Positions 35,140 to 46,257 of a stretch of DNA of 64,000 nucleotides are shown piece after piece (the stretch's first letter is position 1; each line of letters starts with the position of its first letter). Source of the DNA: Hansfordia pulvinata. Its lineage: Eukaryota; Ascomycota; Sordariomycetes; Xylariales. The notes beneath the pieces are model-generated. The model was not told the origin of the DNA and searched no databases. It saw only the letters and a program-made list of their open reading frames with translations. Where the stretch lies: assembly GCA_006538405.1 (NCBI GenBank), contig BJKQ01000029.1, positions 62,001-126,000 of the forward strand, in the 5' to 3' direction. A program made the position numbers and the translations under genes.

Positions 35140-37182
35140 CTAATCGCCCCCCGAATCCGAAGCAGGAGCTTCCAGGTCGTAGCGAACTCTCCTGCCTGGC
35201 CTCTTGGGAGAAGATCTGGAACCACCCATCATCGGATGTTTGGAGTCTGTCGCGGTAAGGGTGCGATCAGGCGTCTGTGATGGAGAAGTGACAGCTGTTG
35301 TTCCAGAACGGGGGGTCCAGCCTCCCTTGGACTGCTGGTGGACGCTGGATTCTGACTCTACGTCCGACATTTCTTGGTCCGAAGCGGGAGATCTTGACAC
35401 TGTTCGTGCGAACCCTCGCCCCGCACTTGGTGTTATCGATTGATAGGTTGTTGGTTTGACTTTGTTGGTGTCTTCTATAGACTGTACCAGCACTGGCGCT
35501 TCGAACGGCAACATGCCGGTTGAGTCCGGGATCAAGCCCTTCGAGATAGCCGCATGAGGCTGTGGGGTGCCATCTCGGGCTCGGTGCCTTGCATACGTAA
35601 ATTCTGTTTTCCTCTGGCCATAAACCCAGTTGAACGTAGATCTCAGAGTGATGGTGACGAAATCCTCATCCCGGAATTTCCCCAAAATGACAGTGACGGG
35701 ATAACCCACCCGTTCCTTGCTCACGTTGCCTCGATCTGGGGCGCTGGCAACAAGGAGTAAGTCGAAGTCAGAAAACTTTTTCCCACTGAAGCTATCAGCA
35801 GTCCGATACTCCAAAGGTGATGAGCCGCGACTTGCGATCCAAGCCGTCTTTTCCTGTCGACATTCAGACGCAGGAACTAGTGCACCTGCTTGATACCCAG
35901 GAAAGTCTGGGTTTCTGCCCTGGAATGCAACCAGAAGCTGGCCGCGTGGCGTGAGCCCAATAATGAGTGCATCGACTTCTGTCCCGGAGACAATATCCAA
36001 GTAATGCATTTTACCAACGGCTTGGCTGGAAACGGTGTTCTGCAGTTCCTCTCCCGTGGGAAGCCTAGGCGGGAACGATTTCAAGATTTTTTCAAGCTTG
36101 TGGTCATCAAGTAAGCTTGGTTGCGAGTGTCCCGACTTAGTCATAGAAACTAAAGATTGAACGGCTCCTGTCCTCATGCCTCTTTCGTCCTGGGACGGCC
36201 CATTTGGAATTGTCTGTTGTCGAGGTAAGAGACCTGGGGAGCGTCGGGCCTGGACTTTTTGCTGCGTTTCTTCCGATTCCGCGCCGCTTTCAACGTGGGA
36301 TTGAAATCTTTGGCGACTTTGTAGCAAATGCCCTTTCGTACTCCGGTCAACCGGTGACCTGTCTTGGCCGTCTCTTGCAGGAGGGCCATCGTGAACTGGC
36401 TGTTGCTGAAGAGCGACCCTTGGAGACCTGGCACGCTCACCGCGAGTATCTGAGTTACCGAAAGAGCTGAAAATACCTTTCTCGCCGGCAAACTTGGAAA
36501 AGGGCTTCGTGAGCTTTTTCCCTTCCTGAGTAGCCGCAGTAACCGCCTGTGGATGTGAAGCCTCGGTGTGCTGATCAAGTTCCTTTGCTAGCTCAGGGCG
36601 GGGTTTCTTGCTCGGGCGGTTGGTTGAAGGTGCTTCTCTGATCTTCACTTCAAGATCTGAATCTTGACGCCCTCGCTTCGACGCAGGAGCATCCGGGCGG
36701 AATTTCTTGTTCGGGCGACCCAAAGAAGGTCCTTCTCTGATTTCGACCCCAGTGTCAGATGCTTGGTGCTCCCTTTTTTCAGTGGAAATCTCTGAGCGCA
36801 ACTGTTTTATCGGGCGGCTGACAGCTGGCCTTTGTCGAATCTCTTCCTCTGACTGATCGCGTTCCAAACGACTGCGTTTCGTCGCGGAAAGGCCCGTTTG
36901 AGCACGTTGACCTTCCTTTTCTGTCGCGTCGTTAGCGCCTTTTAGGTAGGGTGGAGACCTGGACATCTTGCCTTTTCTGGAATGGCCTCGGATCCAATCC
37001 AAAATGTCATTGCAAGCCTCTTTGGTGAGATTTCCATCGGCATTCTTCTTCTTGGACAAGACAATCTCGTATTCTTCCTCGCGTATGTCGTAGGCACTCT
37101 TTGCCTTTCTCAGCTTCTCCAAGAATTCGAACTGGTCTTTATCAAAGACAGTCTCGTCGTTCTTGCGACGTGAGCGCAACAT
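35140..37182 (-). CDS. Unknown 680-aa protein, disordered with internal repeats
   Basis: Single uninterrupted frame starting MLRSRRKNDETVF. Not recognised. Residues 1-70 are charged and helical. Residues 110-200 hold three imperfect repeats, starting at about 114, 148 and 180, of the pattern (E/K)IR-x2-P-x3-RP-x-K-x2-R, each ending in basic clusters that resemble nuclear-localisation signals. Residues 200-390 are low-complexity and rich in Gln, Ser and Arg. Residues 395-555 look folded (DALIIGLTPRGQLLVAFQGRN, DFDLLLVAS, GYPVTVILGKF, TFNWVYGQRKTEF) and are followed by another Ser/Pro-rich tail. A nuclear protein is inferred from the basic composition. Length and lack of stops argue for a real gene. 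It stands alone, 0.7 kb from the C2H2-JmjC gene on the same strand. Confidence 0.75.
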   Translation of the reverse strand: MLRSRRKNDETVFDKDQFEFLEKLRKAKSAYDIREEEYEIVLSKKKNADGNLTKEACNDILDWIRGHSRKGKMSRSPPYLKGANDATEKEGQRAQTGLSATKRSRLERDQSEEEIRQRPAVSRPIKQLRSEISTEKREHQASDTGVEIREGPSLGRPNKKFRPDAPASKRGRQDSDLEVKIREAPSTNRPSKKPRPELAKELDQHTEASHPQAVTAATQEGKKLTKPFSKFAGEKGIFSSFGNSDTRGERARSPRVALQQQPVHDGPPARDGQDRSPVDRSTKGHLLQSRQRFQSHVESGAESEETQQKVQARRSPGLLPRQQTIPNGPSQDERGMRTGAVQSLVSMTKSGHSQPSLLDDHKLEKILKSFPPRLPTGEELQNTVSSQAVGKMHYLDIVSGTEVDALIIGLTPRGQLLVAFQGRNPDFPGYQAGALVPASECRQEKTAWIASRGSSPLEYRTADSFSGKKFSDFDLLLVASAPDRGNVSKERVGYPVTVILGKFRDEDFVTITLRSTFNWVYGQRKTEFTYARHRARDGTPQPHAAISKGLIPDSTGMLPFEAPVLVQSIEDTNKVKPTTYQSITPSAGRGFARTVSRSPASDQEMSDVESESSVHQQSKGGWTPRSGTTAVTSPSQTPDRTLTATDSKHPMMGGSRSSPKRPGRRVRYDLEAPASDSGGD

Positions 37183-39799
37183 CGTTCAGTTGAAATAACA
37201 TGAAGCGACTCAGTGAGCAAGACCTTTGCTTTTTAGAAAGTGTTCGCTTTATGGCGAGCTTCTGTTCTTTTTTTCTTCGGCTCTCCGGGCGCGATAGTTA
37301 TATATGTGCAGAGAACGCAAATGAAGCGCTAATCGACGAACATGGTTTTTGTTGCGCCTGAAATCGGGTTTCCGAACCTGGCGGACCTTGTAGCGTGTCC
37401 GTTTTCAGGTTTTGATCACTACCGGTGGGGCAGGTGGGGCACGCCCAGACGATGTGAGGAACCTGGTACAACTCACGTCCAAAGCAGGTCATACCTCGTG
37501 TGTTATGTACCAGCGTCTCTGAAAGAGTCGACGCTTGATGAAATCAAATTATGAACTCTGTTGTTGCAACCATGGGTCGCTGGCTTCAAATCAATACAAG
37601 CCCTTGCCAACTGTATTTGAAGGCACTGAGCGGTGTTTACCAGATATTCGACCACCTTGGGGACAAAAAGCCGTCCGTGGTCCAGGTCATCAGGGGTAAA
37701 GATGTCACAATGCATGGCGAACTTTATCACAACCGACCACCAGGATCCAAACGCAATAGACTTTGTGCTGCTCACATGTAGGTCCAAAAAATACGTTTCC
37801 CTCGTCGATTGCGAAGCATCTCTTCGCTTCAAGCCCGCCCTCGAAATGACGACTTTCTGACGCAAAACGCCATGGGTGACACGCCGTTCGGAGCTTGGTC
37901 CCTGGATGATCAGCTATCAAGATAGCTGTCAGTTTACTACACGGTTTAATCGCAGCCATTGTTCAAAACGCTGGGATATTTGTAGATTATATGCGGGCTT
38001 GTCGAGCATACTGGAGCTTCCTGCACCGCGGGTCCAGCTCCAACTGTAAGACATTCGATCCGGATCGGGGCCTCTCCTTGTGAGCAAGATTTTCGCCGAT
38101 GATAAATTCCGGCAATGAATAAGGGGATATTTATTGAGGGTTTGACAGATGACAAACCCTACGAATATGTACAATACAAGCGTGACGACGTAGAGACAAT
38201 GTTCTGGGACAGCTCCGATAGCCTCAATCCTCTATATGTATCCTTACAAGTCAACTATACCATTTTGTCAGAGGTGGATAAGAAGTCAAGTCGAAGACAT
38301 GATTTGAGCCGCGAATTTGAAAGTTTGCTACCTTGTTTTCTCGCTATTTTGTCTGTACTGGAACTCACGTAACCGTCCTGTGAAGAGTGTGGAGAGTGGG
38401 CGTGTGGATGCCAAGTGACATGGTAAATAGTGGCAGTGCCAAACGTAACGGATTTACAATGCTGCATCACTCGACTTGACGGGGGCCAAGATGTGATTGC
38501 ACATGACAACAACGACTGCAGGCACCACTCAGATATGATCAGTTGGCTGTGGCACGTCACCATATGCTCCTGTCCAGGGTGAGATCATAGTTCTCTTGAT
38601 GGTACATTAGTTCCGAGAAGACTAGAACAACTTAGCTCACCAGATAGCGCTACGAGGAAAAATAATCCCTGTACTGTAGGACATGACGCCACTGCTTACT
38701 GGCTGGGCGATTGACATGGATAAGGACAGTGGAGTATGAGACGCTGCATATCTATGCTAGCGCCAACACACAAGTAATAATGGGACATTGCCTAGTCCTG
38801 GAACGGGCTAACAAGAGTTCGTGGGCTAGAGATCGAAATCTTGTGTACTGCGCGGGTCCCACAAATCGCGGAACAAATGGTAAGCTCGGCCGGATAGTAA
38901 TACGACTTGCATGTGCGTACGTACGAAGCGGGGTTTAGTTCAGTAAACGACGCTCTTTTTATCCGAATTACTATTTCGGTCTCGAAAGAAAAACACGCCC
39001 TTCAAGATTACAAAATATAGCTTTCAGCCTGTTCTTAACTTTTTCTGGATCGGGAAAACAGGTAATGGCTGTTCTCTTAAGCGTGCAGATACACGTTGCG
39101 ATTAGGGGCTGGTAACGAGACGAAGATTCCGGTCAGATAGATGGTCTTGCTAAAAGTGCTTCTGAACCCACGTTGGCGATGTTGGCGATGTTGGTGTTAA
39201 ACCTAAACCGCGAGGCCCAGGACGCTCAAAACAAATCTCAGGCTGCTCACATCTATTACGACGAGAACGGCAACTACACTACACTGGGCACATGCTGTTT
39301 CCTGAGAGACAAAATAAGAGCAGTGACTGAGTTTTTAAGAATATGCGAGACTCGATAGCAGTATGAAAGATGCAGGAAAGGATCATATTGTTTAAAGGAT
39401 TAATACTGTTCGTCGGAGCCAATTAATAATTGCGTGAAAATAATGATTAATTAATCGTACACTTCTTTTTCAGAGAGACCACGTGATAACTGCCGATTCT
39501 CGCGTGTCTCTGGGCTAGCGGCGCCGGCCCAAGGATCTTTCCCATACCACTCTCAACACCATGGTTCAAGTAACAATGAATGGTTAAGTGACCGTAGCTT
39601 TAACCCTGGAATTGAGCTGGAAATGCCACAAACACAAAGGCACCTATATGTCTGCTTATCTATCATTACTACACTACACGCAACCAATATAAATCCAACC
39701 ATCCAGAGTGAGACCCAGTCTGACTATCGGCTCCTCCGTATCGGTCTGATTCCTGATTGGCCCGGAAGGGGTGGAAAAGATAAAAGCCCCCCTCCGTAT
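37183..39799. other. No supported gene
   Basis: Several short overlapping frames at 37342-37860 on both strands (for example 37503-37865 minus) attracted attention, but no strand gives a coherent protein. Otherwise AT-rich and empty. Confidence 0.4.
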
Positions 39800-40436
39800 T
39801 CATGACTCAACTAAGTCGTCTTTTGCCAGGTCGGCATCTCGAAAAAGCCGTTGCATTTCAGCAGCCATAACCCGGGCGACAGCTTGCCACGAGTTATGGA
39901 CGACAGAGTAACGGCAGGTTATGGCGAACAAGTGGAATAAATGAAGGATGAAAAGTTGGGTGAAGATGTGGACGACGATGATGCTCATAGCGACGAGGTA
40001 GCCCCTGGAACGTACAAGTTGCTTCCTCTGCGGCATGGAAACCATCTCTGCCGTCTCGCTTTTGTGAACACCGGCATCATGGTGTAATAAATATTACTTA
40101 TATAGGCTGCAAGGAGGGTCTGCCACACGACGGCAGGGTTATCGTCGTTCGTCACGTCGCATTTGTTTGGGGGAATGTCGCGGAGCACGGGATGAACCGA
40201 GAGTATGTTTGTCAGGATGAGTCAATTAGAAGGAGAGACGCATTGGTGACCAGGGATATTGAGGGCAAAATTTTGACGTTTGTTGAACGGCTACCAGAGC
40301 AGTTCGTACACAAAATCAAACGTTTCTTGGGAGAGAAACTCTTCAAAGTGGGCCATGTTATGGTAGGGCGACTCATTAAAACCTTCCAGCCCATACTGAT
40401 CGCAGTATTCCAAAATTAGATCTATAAGCGGCTTCC
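39800..40436 (-). pseudogene. Relic of a multi-pass fungal membrane protein (C-terminal end)
   Basis: One minus-strand frame keeps protein-like content from 40436 to about 40050 through two in-frame stops: TAG after YELLW (near 40290) and TGA after VSPSN (near 40221). It resumes each time with plausible sequence (YHNMAHFEEFL..., LTNILSVHPVLRDIPP, AVVWQTLLAAYISNIYYTMMPVF). Near 40060, in an A-run, it shifts frame by one base and continues as a hydrophobic segment (YLVAMSIIVVHIFTQLF) and the tail SWQAVARVMAAEM. That last pattern is typical of the C-terminus of large membrane proteins common in Sordariomycetes (DUF3433-like), where the equivalent reads AWQAVAQV. A good acceptor (GTTAACTGCAG) precedes 40436. 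I infer a truncated, decayed gene; the N-terminal part is not found upstream. Confidence 0.6.
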
Positions 40437-41086
40437 TTTCTGCAGTTAACACATTTTTTTAATTTGGCTCCTATGATAGTGCCCAAGATTTGAGTTCGAG
40501 GGAAGAAGCCATCAAGTGAACTGGTCGGCTGGGGTTTGCATCAATGTTAAGTTGCAGCTGCATTCACCAAGGCCTCAACGAATCGCGGGCTCCACGATAT
40601 AAAAAAAAACGACGCCTATTGTTTTGTTTCCTCTTGTTGCTGTCTTATGTTTTTTGTCCGTGAAGTCTGCACAAAAGGAAGAAAGAGGAAAAGGGAAATC
40701 AAGAGCTCTCGCAGTGTTGGAATTCACCCACTCACTACGCCATAGTTTTCTGGTCTCCATGTAGACTGATAGCGATAGACATGCTGCTCAATTTGATCCG
40801 GGTGTTGTAAAAATGGGTCGGCTTCGTCCAATGATACGGGAGGTGGCTGCAAGCGTTCCGAGGGCACAATCGGGATGGTATGCAGGTAGTCATATCATTC
40901 AGCATACTAAGGTGAACTTCGAGATACAACTGCAATCAGCAGGGGGCAGTACACGCGATAAATTTTGTGAGGATTATTTCCTCAAGTACCTTAACAAGTG
41001 GGAATAAAAAGATGTGTCACCAGTATCAGGACATATGGTTGAAACAGAAAGAAGTTATTTGAAGTTTGCTTTCAATTCGAAGATCT
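40437..41086. other. No supported gene
   Basis: Possible decayed upstream part of the membrane-protein relic on the minus strand; no clear frame. Confidence 0.4.
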
Positions 41087-42793
41087 CTACTCGACCAGTA
41101 CGCTTCTCCCACCATCTGATGAAAGACGCGCCCGAATTCTAACCCGCATGTAAGCGGACTGGATTGAGTTCCCCATATGAGCATTTCTTGCTAGATTTCC
41201 TATCGCAAATGGAGAGAAAATCAATGCTTCCCCCGTTCTCAACGAAACAATCTTTCTGAGAAGCTGCAAATGCCATTCTTTGCTTTTCATGTAATTACTG
41301 CCCCCGTTCTCTGAAGAACTGGGATCAGAGGACCATGCTGCCAAATGCTTATGCAAAACCTGCATCCAGGCGGGAGATGTGAATCTATGAACAATTGTCA
41401 TTGAGCAAAGATCAAGCAAGGCGGGAGAGATTGATGGCTCTTGAGTGGAAATGACCACGCGGGCTCCCAAATGGCGCTGCAGGCGCACAGTCGACAGGAG
41501 TGTGTTCGTTAATACTGTTGACTCTGGAGATGTCGACATGTACTGTTATGATCAATATTTCTGAGTGCCACCTACTTTGATTTATGGAATCCTACCTTGT
41601 GAGCTTCATCAAGCGCGACAACCCGGCCGCATGTGATTTCCTGCTCGAGGAACAAACTCAGACATATGTTGAATAGTAGGCAGGCAGTTTCGGGGGTGAC
41701 ACATGGGCAGGAGAGGTCCACTATCGTCAACATGCCGGGCTGTATCTCATAAGCAATGCGATCAGAGTCTGTTGAAACGTGACTCACTTCGTTGTACCAA
41801 TCGGTTCCTGCTTGCCGTTTATGTTTGGCCTTTTTGCTAGCAGATGGCAGGACGGGGGCCATGAAGCTTTCAAGAAGGGCTAGTCTTTGCTGCAAAGGAG
41901 CTGTTTGTGCTGTAGACAAGCCAGAGGATAGAAGGCGCTGCTTGAACACATCGTAATCGAAGCGGCTGTTGGTTATCTGCTGCTCTACCCTCATGTCGCG
42001 TACAATTCGGTGAATCACCTGAACGTAAAGAGGTGCTGTGTTTTTTTCGTTGTTGAAGGCCATGAGGTCCAACATTCTCTTGCTATTCAGATCTTCGCTT
42101 CTGATCTGAAGGGGTTGGACATCCACGCCTAAGCGCTTGTATGTACTCTAGTGCTGTCAGCTTTGACAACATATCGAAGAGCCGATAACAGTAAACAATA
42201 CCTCGATGGTAGCAGCATTTGATGGAGCACAGATCACTCGAACCTTGACCGAAGGTATAGACGACAAGAACGCCGCTTCACAAGGCGAGCCACCATCATC
42301 CGAAATGAATGTATCGTAGTGCATAACGAGGGCACTGAGGGGCCTCTGTAGCTTTGCAGCGCTAGAAGCAACTAGGCAGTTTTCTAGGAGGCACGAGCGT
42401 GTGGCTTTTCCCTGAACCTTGGGCGCCGCAGATGAACGTGCTGGATGGTGCCATCGTGTTGAAGAAGATTCGAGGGTCCTGTATCTTTGTGACGAGACTA
42501 TCATCTTCACAAATTCCGTCCCCATCCAAAAGTTTGGCCGAGAGGCCATACTGTTTTGCCATCTGGCCTTTTCCACTGGAGTCGATTCTGGAGTCGATTA
42601 GGGCCGGGGATATGATAACACAGTTGGATAGGATATCATCACGGCGCATGTCTTCACTCTCCAAGGGGCTGTGGAGCAGCTTCATGTGTTGCCGAAATTT
42701 GACCATCGAGACTTCGTTAGTCGCGGAAGCAATTTGAGGCGCCATAGCGTTCAATAATGACAGCCGAGAAGTCGTACGTTCGAAAAGAACCAA
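41087..42793 (-). pseudogene. HerA/VirB4-like P-loop ATPase with frameshift after Walker A
   Basis: Model: exon 1 42793-42202, intron 42201-42148, exon 2 42147-41596, intron 41595-41543, exon 3 41542-41087. Introns are GT-AG and exons 2 and 3 are exact codon multiples. Exon 1 carries Walker A (GAQGSGKSHT) and exon 2 ends in Walker B (VVALDEAHK). Exon 3 has the sensor-like VVISTQEPSISP, LRTGEALIF and RVRIRARLSSDGGRSV, all features of the HerA/FtsK clade of DNA- or protein-pumping ATPases. Just after Walker A, at about 42394-42397, the frame must change to continue into CLLENCLVASS. Exon 1 is 592 nt, two short of a multiple of three, which agrees with a 2-base deletion. The allele would therefore make a truncated protein. 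The start may be 42793 or the ATG at 42748. It is head-to-head with the deaminase gene. Confidence 0.75.
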
Positions 42794-43067
42794 AAAAGGA
42801 TCGATTCACACAGACACGGTAAGCGAACAAACGTAAAGCTTAACATGAAAAATGCAGTCTGTCTATTTACCCGTGACGAAGCTTGATCGTGCCGTTTATA
42901 TACCCTACTGATGACACAGAAGACTCGCCATTCCCTATTATTTTTCAAGTACGTAAGCATGTTTTACGTTTCACAGTGCACGCCCGAATGAGATAGCGTC
43001 ACGGAGTGAGAATCCGCTAGAACTAGGACTGCCTCAGCATGAGTGTACTGGGTAAATGCAGGATCTT

Positions 43068-43277
43068 CTGCGGGAAGCGCACCTGCGGGAGGCGCGCATG
43101 CGGGAGGCGCACCTGCGGGAGGCGCACCTGCGGGAGGCGCACCTGCGGGAGGCGCACCTGCGAGAGGCGCGCATGAGGCGCACCTGCGAGAGGCGCGCAT
43201 GCGGGAGGCGCACCTGCGGGAGGCGCGCATGCGGGAGGCGCACCTGCGGGAGGCGCGCATGCGGGATGCGGGATGCG
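43068..43277. repeat. 15-bp minisatellite between ATPase and deaminase genes
   Basis: About 14 units, in two interleaved variants, GCACCTGCGGGAGGC and GCGCATGCGGGAGGC, with a few degenerate units. The unit length is a multiple of three and the array is open in five of six frames, producing repetitive Ala/Gly/Pro or Arg/Ser/Cys readings that are not taken as genes. It lies in the shared upstream region of two divergent genes. Confidence 0.92.
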
Positions 43278-43527
43278 TGCCTCTGCAAGGCAGTCCCAAT
43301 TATGATTTTTGTAGGTGTCAAGTTCGAGGGCTTTGGATGTAAGATCCGGGTTATTGCAGTAGATTACAGAATCCGTATTTAATCCCACCATCAGCCCGCT
43401 GTGTCATGATGCACTTTTGAAATGTAAACAATTTGCATACTTCTTCTCTTATTCCGAGGCAATCTTCTGAAACGCCACCAACTGCAAGAACTGCTGGTAT
43501 CTACTTTTTTCGCATGAGATTTCATCA

Positions 43528-45172
43528 ATGTCCGGCACGATGACTTGCATTGAAAAAGTGAAGGGTAATAAACGCCCTAGATTTGATCCTTATGAGAGAC
43601 TACTCCATCGCTTTTATGAACCTTTGATTCTACTGAAACTACTTCGAACAGAGCCAGGGCCTCGACCTTCCAGAGCTCATGACCCATCATCCATCACAAG
43701 CCGCTGTCAACGGTTCCTGAACGACCTCTCTTTCATATGCGACCATAAGAAAGGGGGAGGCAGCACTACATCTATCGCAGTAGAGGAAACAGACGCCGGC
43801 GTGGTTTTCTGGGTCGCGACAAATGAAATGGCTTCCCCTGACCTGGCATCTTTTCTGGATACGGCATTGAATAAGATTAGGGACATCACAGCTGCGGAAG
43901 ATCAGAAGTACCATTTGAAGGGGATCGAATTGATCGAGTTCTGTGTCAGGCATGCTGATAAAAGATGCCGCATGATCATTAAATTTCTCAGCTCGCTTGC
44001 TTCGGAGTGCTCCAAATGGTTGCAGAAAACCGACTCGAATCGTGAGTTAAATATAATGCCGCAACGAACCACCATTCAAGGTGCTGATGAATACAGCGGA
44101 TCTGCGCACTTGGATTGAACAGTTCATCTTCGGCCCAGATATCGATACATTGCTCGTCTGTCGCATGGCATATGAAAACCGCCAGACACTTGAAATTCAA
44201 CGGCTTAGACGGCGAAGCGAAGAGACACACGAAAACACTGGGCTCATGACTTTCAATTGCCCAGATTGCTTTCGCGAATTCTGTCATAACTTTGGCAGAC
44301 TGGCGCTGCACATCCGAACCCCAATCCAAATCATTGAGGATGCCACTCGCCTTTCTGTCCTGCTACAAAGGTGGACAGTGAGCCTTGTGCCAAGGACAAA
44401 GATCGCTTCCATCCCGAAACTTGATTCGCATACAACATTGGACGGAATCATGGGCAGGATGATTCCGAACCCGAATACAAAGCTGAGGTCGGACAAGAGA
44501 GAAACCCTGCAGAAGTTTCAAGACTACATCGACAGGATACGTACCACAACTCAGTTGGAAGAGGGTATCCTACTCGAGTTCCGGGCCAAGAGAAAGACGC
44601 GCACCATCCATGCAGAGATTCAACTACTCGAACACTTCTACAGGAACAACGAAACGTTTGCGCTCGGGGCACGCTGCCTTGGCTGCAGTAAACCTGCGTG
44701 CCTTTGTTGCCGGCTTTACTTTGAACATCACCCTTTGCAGGTTCTTCCACATGCGGCTCACGATAAAATCTACTTGAACTGGAGTCTACCACTGTTGGAA
44801 GAGAGACATCGTGATACACAGTGGGTTTTGCAGCGTGACAGCTTGAACGAAATGGTAAAGACGTCCGACAAGCTGCATTCAATAAAGTCAAAGATCTTGC
44901 ATCTCCCAGCGCCACTCGCCCAGACTCGTTTACTTGTTTCACCGAGATTTCAAACACTGGTTGGTCAGGGCGTAACATCGATTGTCGCGGTATGTCAGTC
45001 CCCCAGCCTTTATACCTTGAGCACCGAGAACTGATCTCATGGATATCTATCCTCATGCCTAGAATCGAACCTCATGCTGCAGCCGCCTGAGTTGCAAAAA
45101 AAGAACGAGATGCATGCAGCCGACGTGTTAGACTGTTCGGATTCTGATTCCGATGGCGGGGCTATACTGTGA
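43528..45172 (+). CDS. OTT_1508-like deaminase-domain protein (about 498 aa)
   Basis: Model: exon 1 43528-44041, intron 44042-44096 (55 bp, GTGAGT...TACAG with branch CTGAT), exon 2 44097-44989, intron 44990-45082 (GTATGT...CTGCAG), exon 3 45083-45172. Phases agree (1407 nt before exon 3) and exon 3 adds an acidic tail, VLDCSDSDSDGGAIL. Without the last intron the frame ends at 45034. The C-terminal half has the zinc-deaminase signature: HAE near residue 343 and a downstream GCSKPACLCC near 368-376, as in the OTT_1508-like deaminase family found in fungi and bacteria, where the fold hydrolyses the amino group of a base or nucleotide. The 340 N-terminal residues are unassigned and include a small Cys/His motif (CPDCFREFCHNFGRLALH). 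Substrate is unknown. The gene is divergent from the ATPase gene, 0.73 kb away. Confidence 0.8.
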
Positions 45173-46257
45173 CCGGCCTGTTTTGAATCAGAAAGTTATT
45201 TTATTTGTAATCTGCGAATGATCTGTTCATAATCTTCCAGTTTCGTTGTATTGCAAGTTGACCAGTTTCGCCAGCGCCTTTGTCAAGGACAGGAGGTTAT
45301 GCGCCATGATGTTATGCTCACCCCCCCCCCCCCCCCAAATTCAAGGACTGTTGGATTACGTATTCATCAATTCCTTTTCCAAACGAAGCGTTCATTCTAA
45401 GTTTCGGACATTACCGTACCAGATTTGGCGCAGGGAGTACTACCTATAGTGAATCTAGGTCATTTTACATTTGATTCATCTCATATCAGGACTATGTTTC
45501 TGTCCCGTTGGGATCTCGAAATCCATGATGAAATTTCCAATTGACCACCAGTCACCAATCATGCAAACAAAAATAGAAATCACCACGACAGGAGATGTAC
45601 TTTCCAGCATTGCACGTGACTGAGCCGGTGCATAGCTATGACATGCGTGAACTACGCGTAGTACCTACAAGGACAGATGTGCATCGACACTTCCATCTGG
45701 CGACATGAACTACATCAACAGGGCTTCTGTTACACGTCGCAGCCAGAGATATGACGATACACATGAGATCAAGCTTGCAATATCATCAGATCAGCGTCTT
45801 GCCTAACAGAAAAGTGTTTTACCTAGTGCTAATACGAACAGACGGAACAGAGAACTTGCACTTCCAAGGGTATGGCGTATTCTTTTATCCGATATTTCAT
45901 TGAAAGAATATAGAGAAAATGAGCCTACGATGGCTTTGCTAAACAAAACATTGTTGGGAAATTCATTTGATTCGTGCGCTCGTCACCCACAGTCTCAACT
46001 TTGATACACCGACTTATGCCAGCCATAGACGTCATATATGACATCGCAGATCAGCTCGTCTGCAGCCGGCCCAAATTGAATGTCTTTCCCCGCCCTGTCA
46101 ATTTGTCAAGGGGTGAATGGCGTGGAAACTCATAGAATACCTCCAACCAGATCTTATTTAGCTTTCGAGTAATCGCCCACTGTAACATATTCTACAGCGT
46201 TACTCGGTTTCTTTCATCACGCTTTGCGCTCGTTTCTTCCATTTGGTACTCGGTGAT
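45173..46257. other. No supported gene; 16-C homopolymer at 45321-45336
   Basis: The C tract is unusually long and could be a sequencing or replication artefact site. The rest holds no coding signal. Confidence 0.5.

Noticed and set aside
37342..37865. A faint resemblance to an LRAT-type segment (FDHYR-like)
   Set aside because: Needs several frame changes and lacks the catalytic Cys context; likely chance.
43068..43277. CRISPR-like array
   Set aside because: Units are contiguous without spacers, and the genome is eukaryotic.
42964..43391. Five overlapping open frames through the minisatellite (Arg/Ser/Cys, Ala/Pro/Gly repeats)
   Set aside because: They arise because the 15-bp unit has no stop in most frames; no flanking coding signal or start context.
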